A stretch of DNA of 64,000 bases from NCBI GenBank assembly GCA_002490635.1, contig DKUJ01000023.1, positions 29,348 through 93,347 of the forward strand, in the 5' to 3' direction. This DNA is from Porphyromonadaceae bacterium UBA7207 (GTDB lineage Bacteria > Bacteroidota > Bacteroidia > Bacteroidales > Muribaculaceae). The number at the start of each line of letters is the position of its first letter. The first letter of the stretch is position 1. This document shows positions 9,710 to 18,726 of the stretch, piece after piece. Made by a program: the position numbers and the translations under genes. Below the pieces are notes generated by a model that ran no database searches, was not told the origin of the DNA, and was given only the letters and a program-made list of their open reading frames with translations.

Positions 9710-12700
9710 TTCAGTGAGTCGTTGGGGACGTCGGGCAGCATGCCCTGCCGGACAAGTTCCAGAGAGTCTGCGCGGCTCAAAGTGTCGTTGCCGAGACTTA
9801 TGTTGCCGGCTGCGTCCATTTTGTCGGTCTGCAGACGTGCGAAACGCGAGCGGCGCACGCCGCGGCGGAATACATTCTGAATCTGGCGCACGAGGTTCAC
9901 ACGTACGGTGTCGACAATGCCGACACTTTCCACCGCCATTCCGGGCTTGAACTTGGCGCCGCCAAGACGTATTTTGTACTTATCGGGATTTCCTTTGACT
10001 GTTATGCCGAATTTGAACGGCAACGGCGATTTCAGAACCGATATATGGTAATCGAAGTTCATCGCCAGGTCGTTGGAGCCTACCACACCAAGCCTGTACC
10101 TGTCGATATCGAACGAGAAGGGGAAAATCTGCATCCGGTTGTCGCGGACGAGCAGTTGCACGCTCATGTGGTCGATGCGGTTGTCGGCGCGGTCGCGGAA
10201 GCGCAGCCATTTGCCGATTGTGCGGTATGTTTCGGCGTTGATGAATGCCAGAGAGTCGCCGCTGAGGTGTACTGCCGCATCGAGGGTGGGCAGTTCCAGA
10301 TTCATGGTGCTGTCGATATCAACCGTGGCGGCGATATCGGCATTGATGGTGCCGCTGAAATCGCGCATGAGCGGCATGATGGAATCGATTGTGGGAACCA
10401 GACTGAGGAAGCGCTCGATGTTGAACCGTTTTAGATTCAATCCCAGCCCGCATTTTATTTCCGAGGCTTGCGGAGCCGAGTACAGAGCGGCCAGCTCGAG
10501 ATTTCCGGCATCGGAACTGGCGGTGAGGTTGCTGAGATTCACGGCGCCGTCGAACATCAGTATGCGCCCCGACATATCGGTCAGGTGCAGGTCGGAATAG
10601 TAGATGTTGCTTGCGGCCAGGCTCATGCTTGCGTCCACGTTGACAGGTACGAGCAGTGGGGCGAGTGTGTCGGTTCCTTCCACTGCGTCGGCGAATTCCC
10701 GGTCGAAGCTGTCGTTGTTGTCGAAAGTGCCGCGCGACACCTCGCCTGCCCGCAACCGTTCGGCAAAGGCGGCGCCGGCGAAAGCGGCCGCGGCAAGCTG
10801 GTTCACATCCATGGTGTCGCTGCAGATGTTGAGGTTCACTTTCAGCGGATTGCGGTTGCGTCCGGCAAGGCTGCGGCGGATGTCGCTGATGATTCCGTCG
10901 ATGGCGAGGTCGGAGTGGCCGGCCTTGTAGCGCACATTGTCGATGGTTACGGAGTCGTTGTTGAAGTGCACCTGCAGATGTTCCATCCTGTTTCGGATGG
11001 GAAAGTAGGGTGTATAGAGCCGCGCCAGATTCGTTGCTATGTTTCCTTCGAGATGCCATTCGTTGAGGTAGCGGCGGAATCCTTTAGTGAGGCCCCAGTC
11101 GATGATTTCGTTGTTCGCGTTGTCGATTACAGTTCTGGTGCGTCTGCGGTGTGGTCTGCGCCGCCTCTGGGCTATGGCCAGGGCATACACCGAATCGGGA
11201 GGAAGAGTGGGGTAGAGGGCAGCGATGCTGTCGGAGATATGTTTTATTTCGCGGCGTCGGGCGATAACTCCGGGGCGCATGTAGGTGGAGGCGTCCACAT
11301 TGGCATTGTCGAGCATGAAGCGCACAAGAGGCGAGCCGGCAGCCAGCCGTTCGATTCTTGCTCCGAGCAGAATTTCCGGCACATGGCTGTTGCCTTTATG
11401 GCGCCGGAGGCCTATATGTCCGCTCAGACCACGCAGCCGCATGCCGGCGCTGTCGGTGATGGAAAGCACGCTCATCCTGTCGATTCTTATACCGCCGCCC
11501 ATCGGGCGTACGGCTGTGGTGTCGCCGCCGATGCCGGTGTTCTCGACTCCCAAAGCGAGTGTGAGTCCGCTCACGTTCAGCCCCACTCCCGACAGAAGAG
11601 CCCGTGCCGAATCGAGCTGAAGGCTCATGCCCAGAGTCGGAGCATGCGAGGCGGTGTCGCGGCTCTGTATCCGTGAACCGAACCGTAGTGTCACTGTCTT
11701 CACTGTCGCCATTTTGGAGGTGTCGGATTGGAGGTAGTACAGGTTGCGGCCTGTCAGGGAACCGTGCACATCGAGTCCGTGGAATTTTCCTATCTCGAGC
11801 ATGGAGAGCCGTCCGCGGGCGTTGATATCAATTTCGAGCTTTCCGGACAGAGCGCCTTGAGCCATTGCTTTGAGTTGCGGTGGAAGATCCGACAGGCGGG
11901 CGTTGCCTTCGAGGTGTCCGGCGAAGGCAGGGTCGGAGAGTAGCCTGGAGACTTCGCCGCGGAAGCTCAGTGCCGTGGCAGGTCCGGCAATAGTGAAGCG
12001 CTCGATTTCCACGGTGGCAAGGTCGTAGTCGGAGCCGTGGAGTTCTGCCACAGCCTCCAGAGAAAGATTGTGGAAGTGTGCCTGCTCTATGCGCAGGGTC
12101 GACTCCGGCACGCTGAGGCGTGCGCGAAGCTGAGGCACGGTGTCGGCTGCGGGAATAAACGGCGATGTCAGCCGGGCCTCGAAAGCCGCTGTGGCATCGG
12201 TGGCGATGGCGCTGCGGCTTAGTCCCATGTTTCGCAGGATACTGTCGGGAACAAGCTGCAGAATACTGTCGATGGCTACTGGCGCCATGGCCAGGCGTGC
12301 GGAATCGACCCGCAGTGTTGTGCCGAAAGCGAGAGCGGCATCCACAGTGGCCTCCACAAAGGCGCCGCGCAGGCTGAAATCCTTCAGGGCTATGGCTGTC
12401 GGTTGCTGCGGACTCCAGTGCACACGTCCGTCGAGTCCGAAGCGTATATTGTCGAGGTCGACTATCTGGCGTGCCACGGGGCTGTCGAGGCGCCCGTCGA
12501 CACGCAATGCGTATTCAGGCGAGGCATGCCCGTCGAGGCTGATTTCGCGGAGGAGGACAATGGTAGCGGATGTGGAGTCGCGGGCGTCGAAGTACCGGAA
12601 TGCCCTTGGCTCCTCGATTGCTATGCGGTGGAAGGAGAACGGAGGTATGGCTGTAGGTGCGGATGTGTCGGCAATTGTGTCGGCCGGAGCATTGTAGATA

Positions 12701-13164
12701 TCGAAGTTTCCGCGGCCACTGTTGTCGATAACCATATTTATGGCCGGACGCAACAGTTCCACTCTGTGCAGGGCAATCTCTCCACGACTCAGCATGGCGC
12801 CGATGTCCACCGATGCCGACAGCCTGTCGAAGCTCAGCAGCGAGTCGGAATATGCAGGCAGAGCTGTATTGGCGTCCTGTCCTGCGAATGCATGGGAAAT
12901 CAGGGCAAGGGAGTCGATCTGCAGCCTCAGAATCGGGAATGCGGGTTTGAAAGCCAGTTCGGCACGGGCAAGTTTCAGTTCGGCGTCGAGATTGTTTTCG
13001 GCGAGCCGCTCGATCAAAGGAGTGAGACGGTCGGGATTAAGTATTTTTACCGTGCATATCAAGGCGGCGGCGCCGGCGAGCAACACTGCCATGGCAGTCC
13101 ATGCGACCACGGCGAGTATGCGTCCGGCAATTCTGCGGAATCTGGCTGGAAAAATATTTGGCAT
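9706..13164 (-). CDS. AsmA-like inner-membrane-anchored envelope protein
   Basis: A 1152-residue protein with one N-terminal membrane segment (VVAWTAMAVLLAGAAALICTV, residues about 15-38) and a very long periplasmic part made of repetitive strands, the beta-groove build of AsmA/TamB-like lipid-transfer proteins. Family-like features include the N-terminal ILNPDRLTPLIERL block and a C-terminal stretch with HMSVQLLVRDNRMQIFPF followed by GVVGSNDLAMNFDYHISV, as in AsmA C-terminal domains. Proteins of this type help carry phospholipids between membranes or limit outer-membrane protein assembly; the role here is inferred. The frame runs to 13248 but the ATG at 13164 gives the proper start, 2 bases after the DUF5715 gene. 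Confidence 0.75.
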   Translation of the reverse strand: MPNIFPARFRRIAGRILAVVAWTAMAVLLAGAAALICTVKILNPDRLTPLIERLAENNLDAELKLARAELAFKPAFPILRLQIDSLALISHAFAGQDANTALPAYSDSLLSFDRLSASVDIGAMLSRGEIALHRVELLRPAINMVIDNSGRGNFDIYNAPADTIADTSAPTAIPPFSFHRIAIEEPRAFRYFDARDSTSATIVLLREISLDGHASPEYALRVDGRLDSPVARQIVDLDNIRFGLDGRVHWSPQQPTAIALKDFSLRGAFVEATVDAALAFGTTLRVDSARLAMAPVAIDSILQLVPDSILRNMGLSRSAIATDATAAFEARLTSPFIPAADTVPQLRARLSVPESTLRIEQAHFHNLSLEAVAELHGSDYDLATVEIERFTIAGPATALSFRGEVSRLLSDPAFAGHLEGNARLSDLPPQLKAMAQGALSGKLEIDINARGRLSMLEIGKFHGLDVHGSLTGRNLYYLQSDTSKMATVKTVTLRFGSRIQSRDTASHAPTLGMSLQLDSARALLSGVGLNVSGLTLALGVENTGIGGDTTAVRPMGGGIRIDRMSVLSITDSAGMRLRGLSGHIGLRRHKGNSHVPEILLGARIERLAAGSPLVRFMLDNANVDASTYMRPGVIARRREIKHISDSIAALYPTLPPDSVYALAIAQRRRRPHRRRTRTVIDNANNEIIDWGLTKGFRRYLNEWHLEGNIATNLARLYTPYFPIRNRMEHLQVHFNNDSVTIDNVRYKAGHSDLAIDGIISDIRRSLAGRNRNPLKVNLNICSDTMDVNQLAAAAFAGAAFAERLRAGEVSRGTFDNNDSFDREFADAVEGTDTLAPLLVPVNVDASMSLAASNIYYSDLHLTDMSGRILMFDGAVNLSNLTASSDAGNLELAALYSAPQASEIKCGLGLNLKRFNIERFLSLVPTIDSIMPLMRDFSGTINADIAATVDIDSTMNLELPTLDAAVHLSGDSLAFINAETYRTIGKWLRFRDRADNRIDHMSVQLLVRDNRMQIFPFSFDIDRYRLGVVGSNDLAMNFDYHISVLKSPLPFKFGITVKGNPDKYKIRLGGAKFKPGMAVESVGIVDTVRVNLVRQIQNVFRRGVRRSRFARLQTDKMDAAGNISLGNDTLSRADSLELVRQGMLPDVPNDSLK

Positions 13165-13166
13165 TG

Positions 13167-13907
13167 TCACAAAGAGGTAAGAGAGTCGGTTGGCGCACAA
13201 ACCGTTATATGGAAACATCCCTGTCTGCGTTCGTGTTTCACCACACATCTTCCTTGGGCGCGCAGTCCGGCGACGATTTCGCCGAGCAGGTTCTTGAGGT
13301 CCTCGAAGGTACGTTTGGTGGCGGTGGTGTCGTCGCAGATGAATTTGCTGTAGCTGAGGTCGAATGTCGTGCCATAGCTGTGGGCGCTTTCAGAGCTGGC
13401 GTTGCGGTTTACTCGGCGCAGACTGCGCACGCTGCTTCCTGTGCGCAGCATGCTGGTGACCTTGGGGCGGTATGCCCCTCCGCCGCGGCTGGCGAGGCTG
13501 TCGGCAAATCCCCGGCATATATCGTGCAGAAGTGTGGCGGCTTCTTCGGTGAGATATGGGTAGGAGTGGGTGAGCCTGTCGACAAGAAACAAATCGCAGG
13601 AGCGCACATGTACCATCCCCGAAGTGTTGAGCCACGCATCGCGGGAGTTTTCGATGGGCTTTATGCCGGCTCGTCTGGCATGTTCCATGTGCACCCCGTT
13701 GAGATCGGAGAAAACCGACGCCAGCGAGCCGCCGATGGGGCGTAGCGGCAGCCTGCGGCATCCGTTGTCGGGTGCTGGGTAGCCGCGGCTGTCCCATACC
13801 GTCGATGATGTCTGCGGCTGCAGCAGAACCGCCAGGTCGCTGTCGGGCGTGCTGTCGTAGCATCCTGTGGCGACAGCAGCCATGGCGGCTGTCGCCATCA
13901 GAGGCAT
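13167..13907 (-). CDS. DUF5715-family lipoprotein resembling an M15 peptidase
   Basis: A 246-residue predicted lipoprotein: MPLMATAAMAAVATGC has a hydrophobic stretch and a Cys16 lipidation site. The body contains SAHSYGTTFD, which fits the metal-binding SxHxxGxxxD pattern of M15 (VanX/VanY) peptidases, and a later GCFHITV that could supply the third ligand; RTGSSVRSLRRVN before it resembles the substrate-arginine region. This suggests a peptidoglycan-peptide hydrolase fold, but activity is unproven. The frame also opens at a GTG at 13955, but the TAACTTTG box at 13961-13968 would place the transcript start at or past that GTG, so the ATG at 13907 is preferred. Confidence 0.65.
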   Translation of the reverse strand: MPLMATAAMAAVATGCYDSTPDSDLAVLLQPQTSSTVWDSRGYPAPDNGCRRLPLRPIGGSLASVFSDLNGVHMEHARRAGIKPIENSRDAWLNTSGMVHVRSCDLFLVDRLTHSYPYLTEEAATLLHDICRGFADSLASRGGGAYRPKVTSMLRTGSSVRSLRRVNRNASSESAHSYGTTFDLSYSKFICDDTTATKRTFEDLKNLLGEIVAGLRAQGRCVVKHERRQGCFHITVCAPTDSLTSL

Positions 13908-13960
13908 GCCTATCCGTGATAGTATTGATTTCGGCACTTCTGTGAGTTCTTTCACCGAGC

Positions 13961-13996
13961 AAAGTTAGGCAATTATGTCCTATTTTGCTAATTTTG
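13961..13996. promoter_or_regulatory. Divergent promoter boxes between DUF5715 and the LuxR-HTH gene
   Basis: Minus-strand TAACTTTG at 13961-13968 and plus-strand TAATTTTG at 13989-13996 both match the TAnnTTTG -7 consensus. They lie 20 bases apart and point outward. The plus-strand box ends only 4 bases before the ATG at 14001, implying an almost leaderless message if it is used. Neither has a clear TTTG -33 element. Confidence 0.5.
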
Positions 13997-14000
13997 CCTT

Positions 14001-14951
14001 ATGATAGAAGCCAACCGGCCATATGCTCTTGAGGATACGCTGAGCGATTTGATTTGCGACAACAGGCAGCTGCTGATGGCAATAAGTCGCTTCGGAATCC
14101 CTCTGAGCCTTGCGGGGCGTCCTGTGTCGGAGCTCGGAGAATGTGCGGGAGTGAATCCTCACACGTTTCTGGCAGTGGCTAACCTGACCAGCGGCAGGGA
14201 ATATTCAGTCGACGGGGTCGACCTGGCTTCTCTCGTTGGATATCTTAAGCGTGCACATGCTTATTTTCTGGACTTCTTTCTGCCAGGAATACGACGCAAA
14301 CTGCTCGATGCCATAGATTTCGGCGCTGATCCCGACCTTGCCTCGGGTGTGCTCAGGTTTTTCGACGATTATGTCGGCGAGGTGCGGCGGCATATGGGCT
14401 ATGAGAACGACAATCTTTTCGCCTATGTCGACCGGCTGCTGGCCGGCGAGCGCGATGCCGGCTACACAGTAGGAATCTTCGCCGCCCACCACGATGCCGT
14501 GTCGCATAAGCTGAGAAGGCTTAAGGATGTGCTGATGCGGTACTGTCCGCCTGGCAACGCCGATTTGCTCAACAGTGTGCTGTTCGACATCATCAATTGC
14601 GAGGACGACCTCGAATGCCACTGCCGTGTTGAGGACAATATTCTTGTTCCCGTTGTCGCAAGAGTGGAGAGCAGTATTGTGCCTACAGCTTGTTCGCAGC
14701 CCGGCAAGACGGTGGATTCTGACAGTCCGGAAGCCGACATACGCCTCGGACGCCGCGAACGCGAGATAATAGCAGCAGTGGCAAAAGGGTGGAGCAACAA
14801 GGAGATTGCCGACAGACTGTGTATCTCCGTGCACACCGTTGCGACACACCGCCGCAACATCTGCGCCAAACTGGCAATCCATTCATCGGCAGGACTCACG
14901 GTCTATGCCATACTGAACGGACTGGTGGACCTCAAGGACATCGATTTATGA
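14001..14951 (+). CDS. ScdA-like/hemerythrin protein fused to a LuxR-type HTH
   Basis: A 316-residue protein with three parts. Residues about 10-60 resemble the short ScdA N-terminal domain (DUF542), but the usual CCxGG is replaced by SLAGR. Residues about 75-225 look like a hemerythrin (HHE) four-helix bundle with candidate di-iron ligands His86, His131, Glu135, His163 or His164, His207 and Glu211. Residues about 248-310 form a LuxR/GerE helix-turn-helix (LGRREREIIAAVAKGWSNKE, then SVHTVATHRRNI). ScdA/RIC proteins repair nitrosatively or oxidatively damaged iron-sulfur centres; here the HTH suggests a di-iron sensor that acts on DNA. No receiver domain is present. The SecB-like gene follows after 31 bases. 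Confidence 0.75.
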   Translation: MIEANRPYALEDTLSDLICDNRQLLMAISRFGIPLSLAGRPVSELGECAGVNPHTFLAVANLTSGREYSVDGVDLASLVGYLKRAHAYFLDFFLPGIRRKLLDAIDFGADPDLASGVLRFFDDYVGEVRRHMGYENDNLFAYVDRLLAGERDAGYTVGIFAAHHDAVSHKLRRLKDVLMRYCPPGNADLLNSVLFDIINCEDDLECHCRVEDNILVPVVARVESSIVPTACSQPGKTVDSDSPEADIRLGRREREIIAAVAKGWSNKEIADRLCISVHTVATHRRNICAKLAIHSSAGLTVYAILNGLVDLKDIDL

Positions 14952-14982
14952 ACCTTAGAGCTTTTTATTGCGTTAACATACC

Positions 14983-15453
14983 ATGAAACAAACAGATGTG
15001 AGCATCAGCCTGAAGTCCGTGCGGGAAATCCGCGGGGCAAGCGTTGTGAACAGGCGCGCAGCCCTAAGGGCCGCCGGAAAGCCCGTACAGGTCGATATGG
15101 CCGTGCGTGTTGTCCCCGATATCGACAGATCCACGGTGAGCCTTCTGGTTACCGCTTCCTACATTTATGCAGGGCCGTTGCGGCGGGAAAGACTCATGAC
15201 ATGCTCCGCACTGGCCGCTTTTGAAATCGAAAACCTCATGCAGCACGTGGAAATCAACGGCGAGGATGTGGTGGTGGCCAGCAGGGTTATGATGACCATG
15301 CTCGGAATCGCCGTGGGTGCTTTGCGGGGCATCATTGCCGTGCGCACGGCAGGAACCACACTTGCCAACCGACCGCTTCCGATAATCGACCTCACGGCAC
15401 TGATGTACCGCCTGCACTACGGCTCAGCCCCGGAGGCGGTGTTCCGCACCTGA
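14983..15453 (+). CDS. SecB-like fold protein
   Basis: A 156-residue protein without signal or membrane segments. Its second half matches the layout of SecB: a strand pair (DRSTVSLLVTASYIYA), a helix-rich middle, then GALRGIIAVRTAG followed by PLPIIDLTALMYRLHYG, which aligns by eye with the SecB end in which a helix and a TFPQLNLAPVNFDALF-type loop close the fold. It may be a chaperone of the SecB/TA-chaperone group. It likely shares a transcript with the preceding HTH protein. Its last 30 bases overlap the 3' end of the convergent MATE gene. The family assignment is from pattern only. Confidence 0.5.
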   Translation: MKQTDVSISLKSVREIRGASVVNRRAALRAAGKPVQVDMAVRVVPDIDRSTVSLLVTASYIYAGPLRRERLMTCSALAAFEIENLMQHVEINGEDVVVASRVMMTMLGIAVGALRGIIAVRTAGTTLANRPLPIIDLTALMYRLHYGSAPEAVFRT

Positions 15454-16716
15454 ACGCAGCATAAGCCATTCGGCAAGCCCCCTTACAAGAAGATATGAAT
15501 CGAAAGCCAGCCACAGCCCGTGGTTGGCCAGCGATGTTTTCGACAGCGCCCATATCGAGAAGAACACTGCTGCGGCCAGTGCCATGGCCACGAGCATGAT
15601 GCGGGTGCGGGTGAGGCCTACGAGTATGCCGTCGTAGACAAATGCCATGAAGCCGCACAAGGGCATTGCCACGGCCCACGGCAAGTACATGGTCGCGACC
15701 TCCACGATTTCCGGTCTGTCGGTGAGCAGCGAGCATATCCATTTGCCGAAACCGGCATACAGCAGCCCGAAAACCACGGCGAATCCAAGTCCGATGCGCA
15801 CAAGAGCGCGCTCGAGCCGCTTCACACCGTCGGCAGGACCGTTACTGTGGTATTTTCCCGACAGTGCCTCGGCGGCATAGGCGAAACCGTCCATAAAGAA
15901 TGAGAATAGCATGAACAGCTGCAGCAGAAGAGCGTTTGCGGCAAGCACGTCGACTCCGGCCGAGGCTCCGCTGTGTGTGAACCATAAAGTAACGGCCACA
16001 AGGCAGGCTGTGCGCAGAAAGATGTCGGCGTTGATGCTGAAGAAACGGACGAGAAGCCTTGTCTGCAGTATTACTCGCGCTTCAGGTATCCTCGGGTGGA
16101 ACCGGCGGGCTATTATCGCCAGCGCAAGAAATGCGCCTGCCCACTGCGCCACAAGTGTGCCGGAGGCGACACCATCGATGGTTCTGCCCAAACCATACAC
16201 CAGGGTGGCGCTTACCGCTATGTTCACGAGATTGGTGGCTATGGCCACATACATCGTGGCGCGCGTGTCCTGCATGCCCACCAGCCATCCCATGGCTGAA
16301 TAGGTGGCCATAACTGCGGGTGCGCCCCATATGCAGATGCTGAAATACTCAAGTGCGTACGGTGTGGCGCGGTCGGCGTCCATGAAGTCGATGACCGTCG
16401 GTCCCAGCAGGCCTCCGGCTGCTATCAGCGCAATCCCTATGGCCGCCGCGGTTGCCAGCGAGCGGGCAAGGATGTCGCCGCCGTCCTCGCCACGGCCGCA
16501 GGCCTGGGCGGAGAGACCGCAGGTGCCCATGCGCAGGAAATTGAAGAGCCAGTAAAGGACATTGAACACGGTTCCGCCAACAGCGATTGCCGCCATATAC
16601 ACGGCATCGCCGATATGGCCGGTGATGGCCATGTCGGCGATGCCCAGTAGGGGTGTCGTTATGTTGGTGGCTATGGCAGGGAGTGCCAGCGCCAGAATCT
16701 CCTTGCGGAGGGTCAT
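15424..16716 (-). CDS. MATE-family efflux transporter
   Basis: A 430-residue polytopic protein with about 12 membrane segments. It begins MTLRKEILALALPAIATNIT, a typical MATE start, with GIADMAITGHIG in helix 1-2 and the matching second-half region after an internal repeat. Family members exchange cationic drugs, toxins or metabolites for Na+ or H+ across the inner membrane; the substrate cannot be told. The frame extends far upstream, but the ATG at 16716 overlaps the OPT gene stop by 4 bases, so the two genes are probably coupled. Confidence 0.9.
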   Translation of the reverse strand: MTLRKEILALALPAIATNITTPLLGIADMAITGHIGDAVYMAAIAVGGTVFNVLYWLFNFLRMGTCGLSAQACGRGEDGGDILARSLATAAAIGIALIAAGGLLGPTVIDFMDADRATPYALEYFSICIWGAPAVMATYSAMGWLVGMQDTRATMYVAIATNLVNIAVSATLVYGLGRTIDGVASGTLVAQWAGAFLALAIIARRFHPRIPEARVILQTRLLVRFFSINADIFLRTACLVAVTLWFTHSGASAGVDVLAANALLLQLFMLFSFFMDGFAYAAEALSGKYHSNGPADGVKRLERALVRIGLGFAVVFGLLYAGFGKWICSLLTDRPEIVEVATMYLPWAVAMPLCGFMAFVYDGILVGLTRTRIMLVAMALAAAVFFSIWALSKTSLANHGLWLAFDSYLLVRGLAEWLMLRSGAEHRLRG

Positions 16717-18701
16717 ACCTTGGCGCGGCGGGATGCCAGGTACAGGTATGCTATGATGGCGGCATAGGCCACCAGGCCGAGAATCTGCGGGCGGAATTCC
16801 ATGCCGTTTGTGGGCACAGGCACGCCGAACATGATGGTGAGGGCTGCGAATACTCCGAAGAGTGCGCCGCCGGCGATGAGGCCTGAGGAAATGAGAGTGC
16901 CCCGGTCGTTGCGGGCGCGGCATACTTCTTTGTTTTTCGAGCTGTGGTTCACGGCATAGGAAACCAGACCGCCAACGAGCATGGGGGTGTTGAGCGACAG
17001 GGGCAGGAACATGCCCAGACAGAACGGCAGGGCGGGAACGCCGAGCCAGTTCAGAAGCACGGCCAGAAGGGCGCCGATTATGTAGAGGGTCCAGGGTGTG
17101 TCGCCGCCCATCATCATAGGCTCGATAACCTGAGCCATTGCATTGGCCTGAGGAGCCTGGAGGGCGCCTTCGCCGGTGAAGCCGTAAACGTTGTTGAGAA
17201 GCATCATCACTGCGCCGACAGTGGCTGCCGAAACAAGAGTGCCGAGGAATTTCCAGCTTTCCTGTGTGCGGGGTGTGGAGCCGAGCCAGTAGCCGATCTT
17301 GAGGTCGGTGACAAAGCCGCCGGCCATGGAGAGTGCTGTGCACACAACGCCGCCGAGCACCATGGCTGCAACGATGCCGGAGGTGCCTTTAAGGCCTATG
17401 GCAACGAAAACGCCGGCTGCCACAATAAGGGTCATGATGGTCATGCCGCTCACTGGGTTGCTGCCGACAATGGCTATGGCGTTGGCGGCTACTGTGGTGA
17501 ACAGGAACGCGATCACCGTTACCACAACCCAGGCCACCAGTGCCTGCCAGAAAGTGTTGATGACACCCAGCCAGAAGAACAGAAACACTGCCACAAGGGC
17601 TATCACGGTGAAATAGGCGATGTGCTTCATGGAGATGTCGGTCTGCCAGCGCACGGCCTTGCGGTCGCCCTGGGCGCCTTTAAGCTCACGTGCGGCAAGG
17701 CCGAAGGCGCTTCCGATGATGGAGCGGCTTTTGATGATGCCGATAATGCCTGCCATGGCTATGCCGCCGATGCCGATAAGCCTTGCATGTGTGCTGAAGA
17801 TTTCAGCGGTGCTCATGGCGCGGATGGCATCGGTGCCGTAGGTGCCGAGCAGAGGAATGATGAACCACCACACGAACACGGAGCCTGCGAATATTATGAA
17901 TGCATATTTGAGTCCTACGATGTAGCCCAGGCCGAGCACCGCGGCTCCGGTATTGCACGACATCACGAACTTGGTCTTGGCGGCGAGCGCCTGGCCCCAG
18001 CTGTAGGCTGTTGTGGTGATGGTTTCGGTCCATACTCCGAGAGTGGCTACGATATAGTCGTAGACGCCACCTATCAGCGAGGCTGTTATCAGCAGCTTGG
18101 CCTGGCCGCCGGTGCTGCTCTTTGCGGCGTTGCCGCTGACGAGCACCTGAGTGGTGGCGGTGGCTTCAGGGAAAGGATATTTGCCATGCATATCCTTTAC
18201 AAAATACTTGCGGAAGGGTATGAAGAACAGAATGCCGAGAATGCCGCCCAGCAGTGAACTGAGGAAAATCTGCAGGAAGTCGATGGTGATTTCGCGGTAT
18301 TTCGCCTGGAGGATGTAGAGGGCGGGAAGGGTGAAGATGGCGCCGGCGACAATCACGCCCGAGCAGGCGCCGATGCTCTGGATTATTATGTTCTGTCCGA
18401 GGGCGTCTTTCTTTCCCAGCATGCCGCTGAGACCTACTGCGATGATGGCGATGGGAATGGCAGCCTCGAATACCTGGCCGACCTTAAGGCCAAGATAGGC
18501 GGCGGCAGCGCTGAAAATCACTGCCAGGACAAGACCCGTCCCCACCGAGTACAGCGTGGCTTCCGGATATTTTCGCGCCGGATGCATCACCGGGCGGTAC
18601 TCTTCGTCGGCGGCAAGCTCGCTGAAGGCGTTTTCTGGAAGATCCACCGGATCCACATCCGCTGGCGGAAGGTCAGGAATCCTGTTGGTGTGTGGTTTCA
18701 T
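16713..18701 (-). CDS. OPT-family oligopeptide transporter
   Basis: A 662-residue membrane protein of the oligopeptide transporter superfamily. After a soluble N-terminus (LPPADVDPVDLPENAF) come about 15 hydrophobic segments. Family-like stretches include AYLGLKVGQVFEAAIPIAII, a conserved first-repeat signature, and MHGKYPFPEATATTQVLVSG, plus PFCLGMFLPLSLNTPMLVGG near the end. Bacterial OPT proteins import peptides or metal chelates by proton symport. It lies 25 bases downstream of mltD and overlaps the MATE gene by 4 bases. Confidence 0.92.
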   Translation of the reverse strand: MKPHTNRIPDLPPADVDPVDLPENAFSELAADEEYRPVMHPARKYPEATLYSVGTGLVLAVIFSAAAAYLGLKVGQVFEAAIPIAIIAVGLSGMLGKKDALGQNIIIQSIGACSGVIVAGAIFTLPALYILQAKYREITIDFLQIFLSSLLGGILGILFFIPFRKYFVKDMHGKYPFPEATATTQVLVSGNAAKSSTGGQAKLLITASLIGGVYDYIVATLGVWTETITTTAYSWGQALAAKTKFVMSCNTGAAVLGLGYIVGLKYAFIIFAGSVFVWWFIIPLLGTYGTDAIRAMSTAEIFSTHARLIGIGGIAMAGIIGIIKSRSIIGSAFGLAARELKGAQGDRKAVRWQTDISMKHIAYFTVIALVAVFLFFWLGVINTFWQALVAWVVVTVIAFLFTTVAANAIAIVGSNPVSGMTIMTLIVAAGVFVAIGLKGTSGIVAAMVLGGVVCTALSMAGGFVTDLKIGYWLGSTPRTQESWKFLGTLVSAATVGAVMMLLNNVYGFTGEGALQAPQANAMAQVIEPMMMGGDTPWTLYIIGALLAVLLNWLGVPALPFCLGMFLPLSLNTPMLVGGLVSYAVNHSSKNKEVCRARNDRGTLISSGLIAGGALFGVFAALTIMFGVPVPTNGMEFRPQILGLVAYAAIIAYLYLASRRAKV

Positions 18702-18726
18702 AATGCGATAGTATTAGGATTAGATG

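Noticed and set aside
16944..18257. A 437-residue open frame on the plus strand inside the OPT transporter
   Set aside because: It is rich in His, Glu and Cys without hydrophobic pattern, as expected of an antisense of membrane helices.
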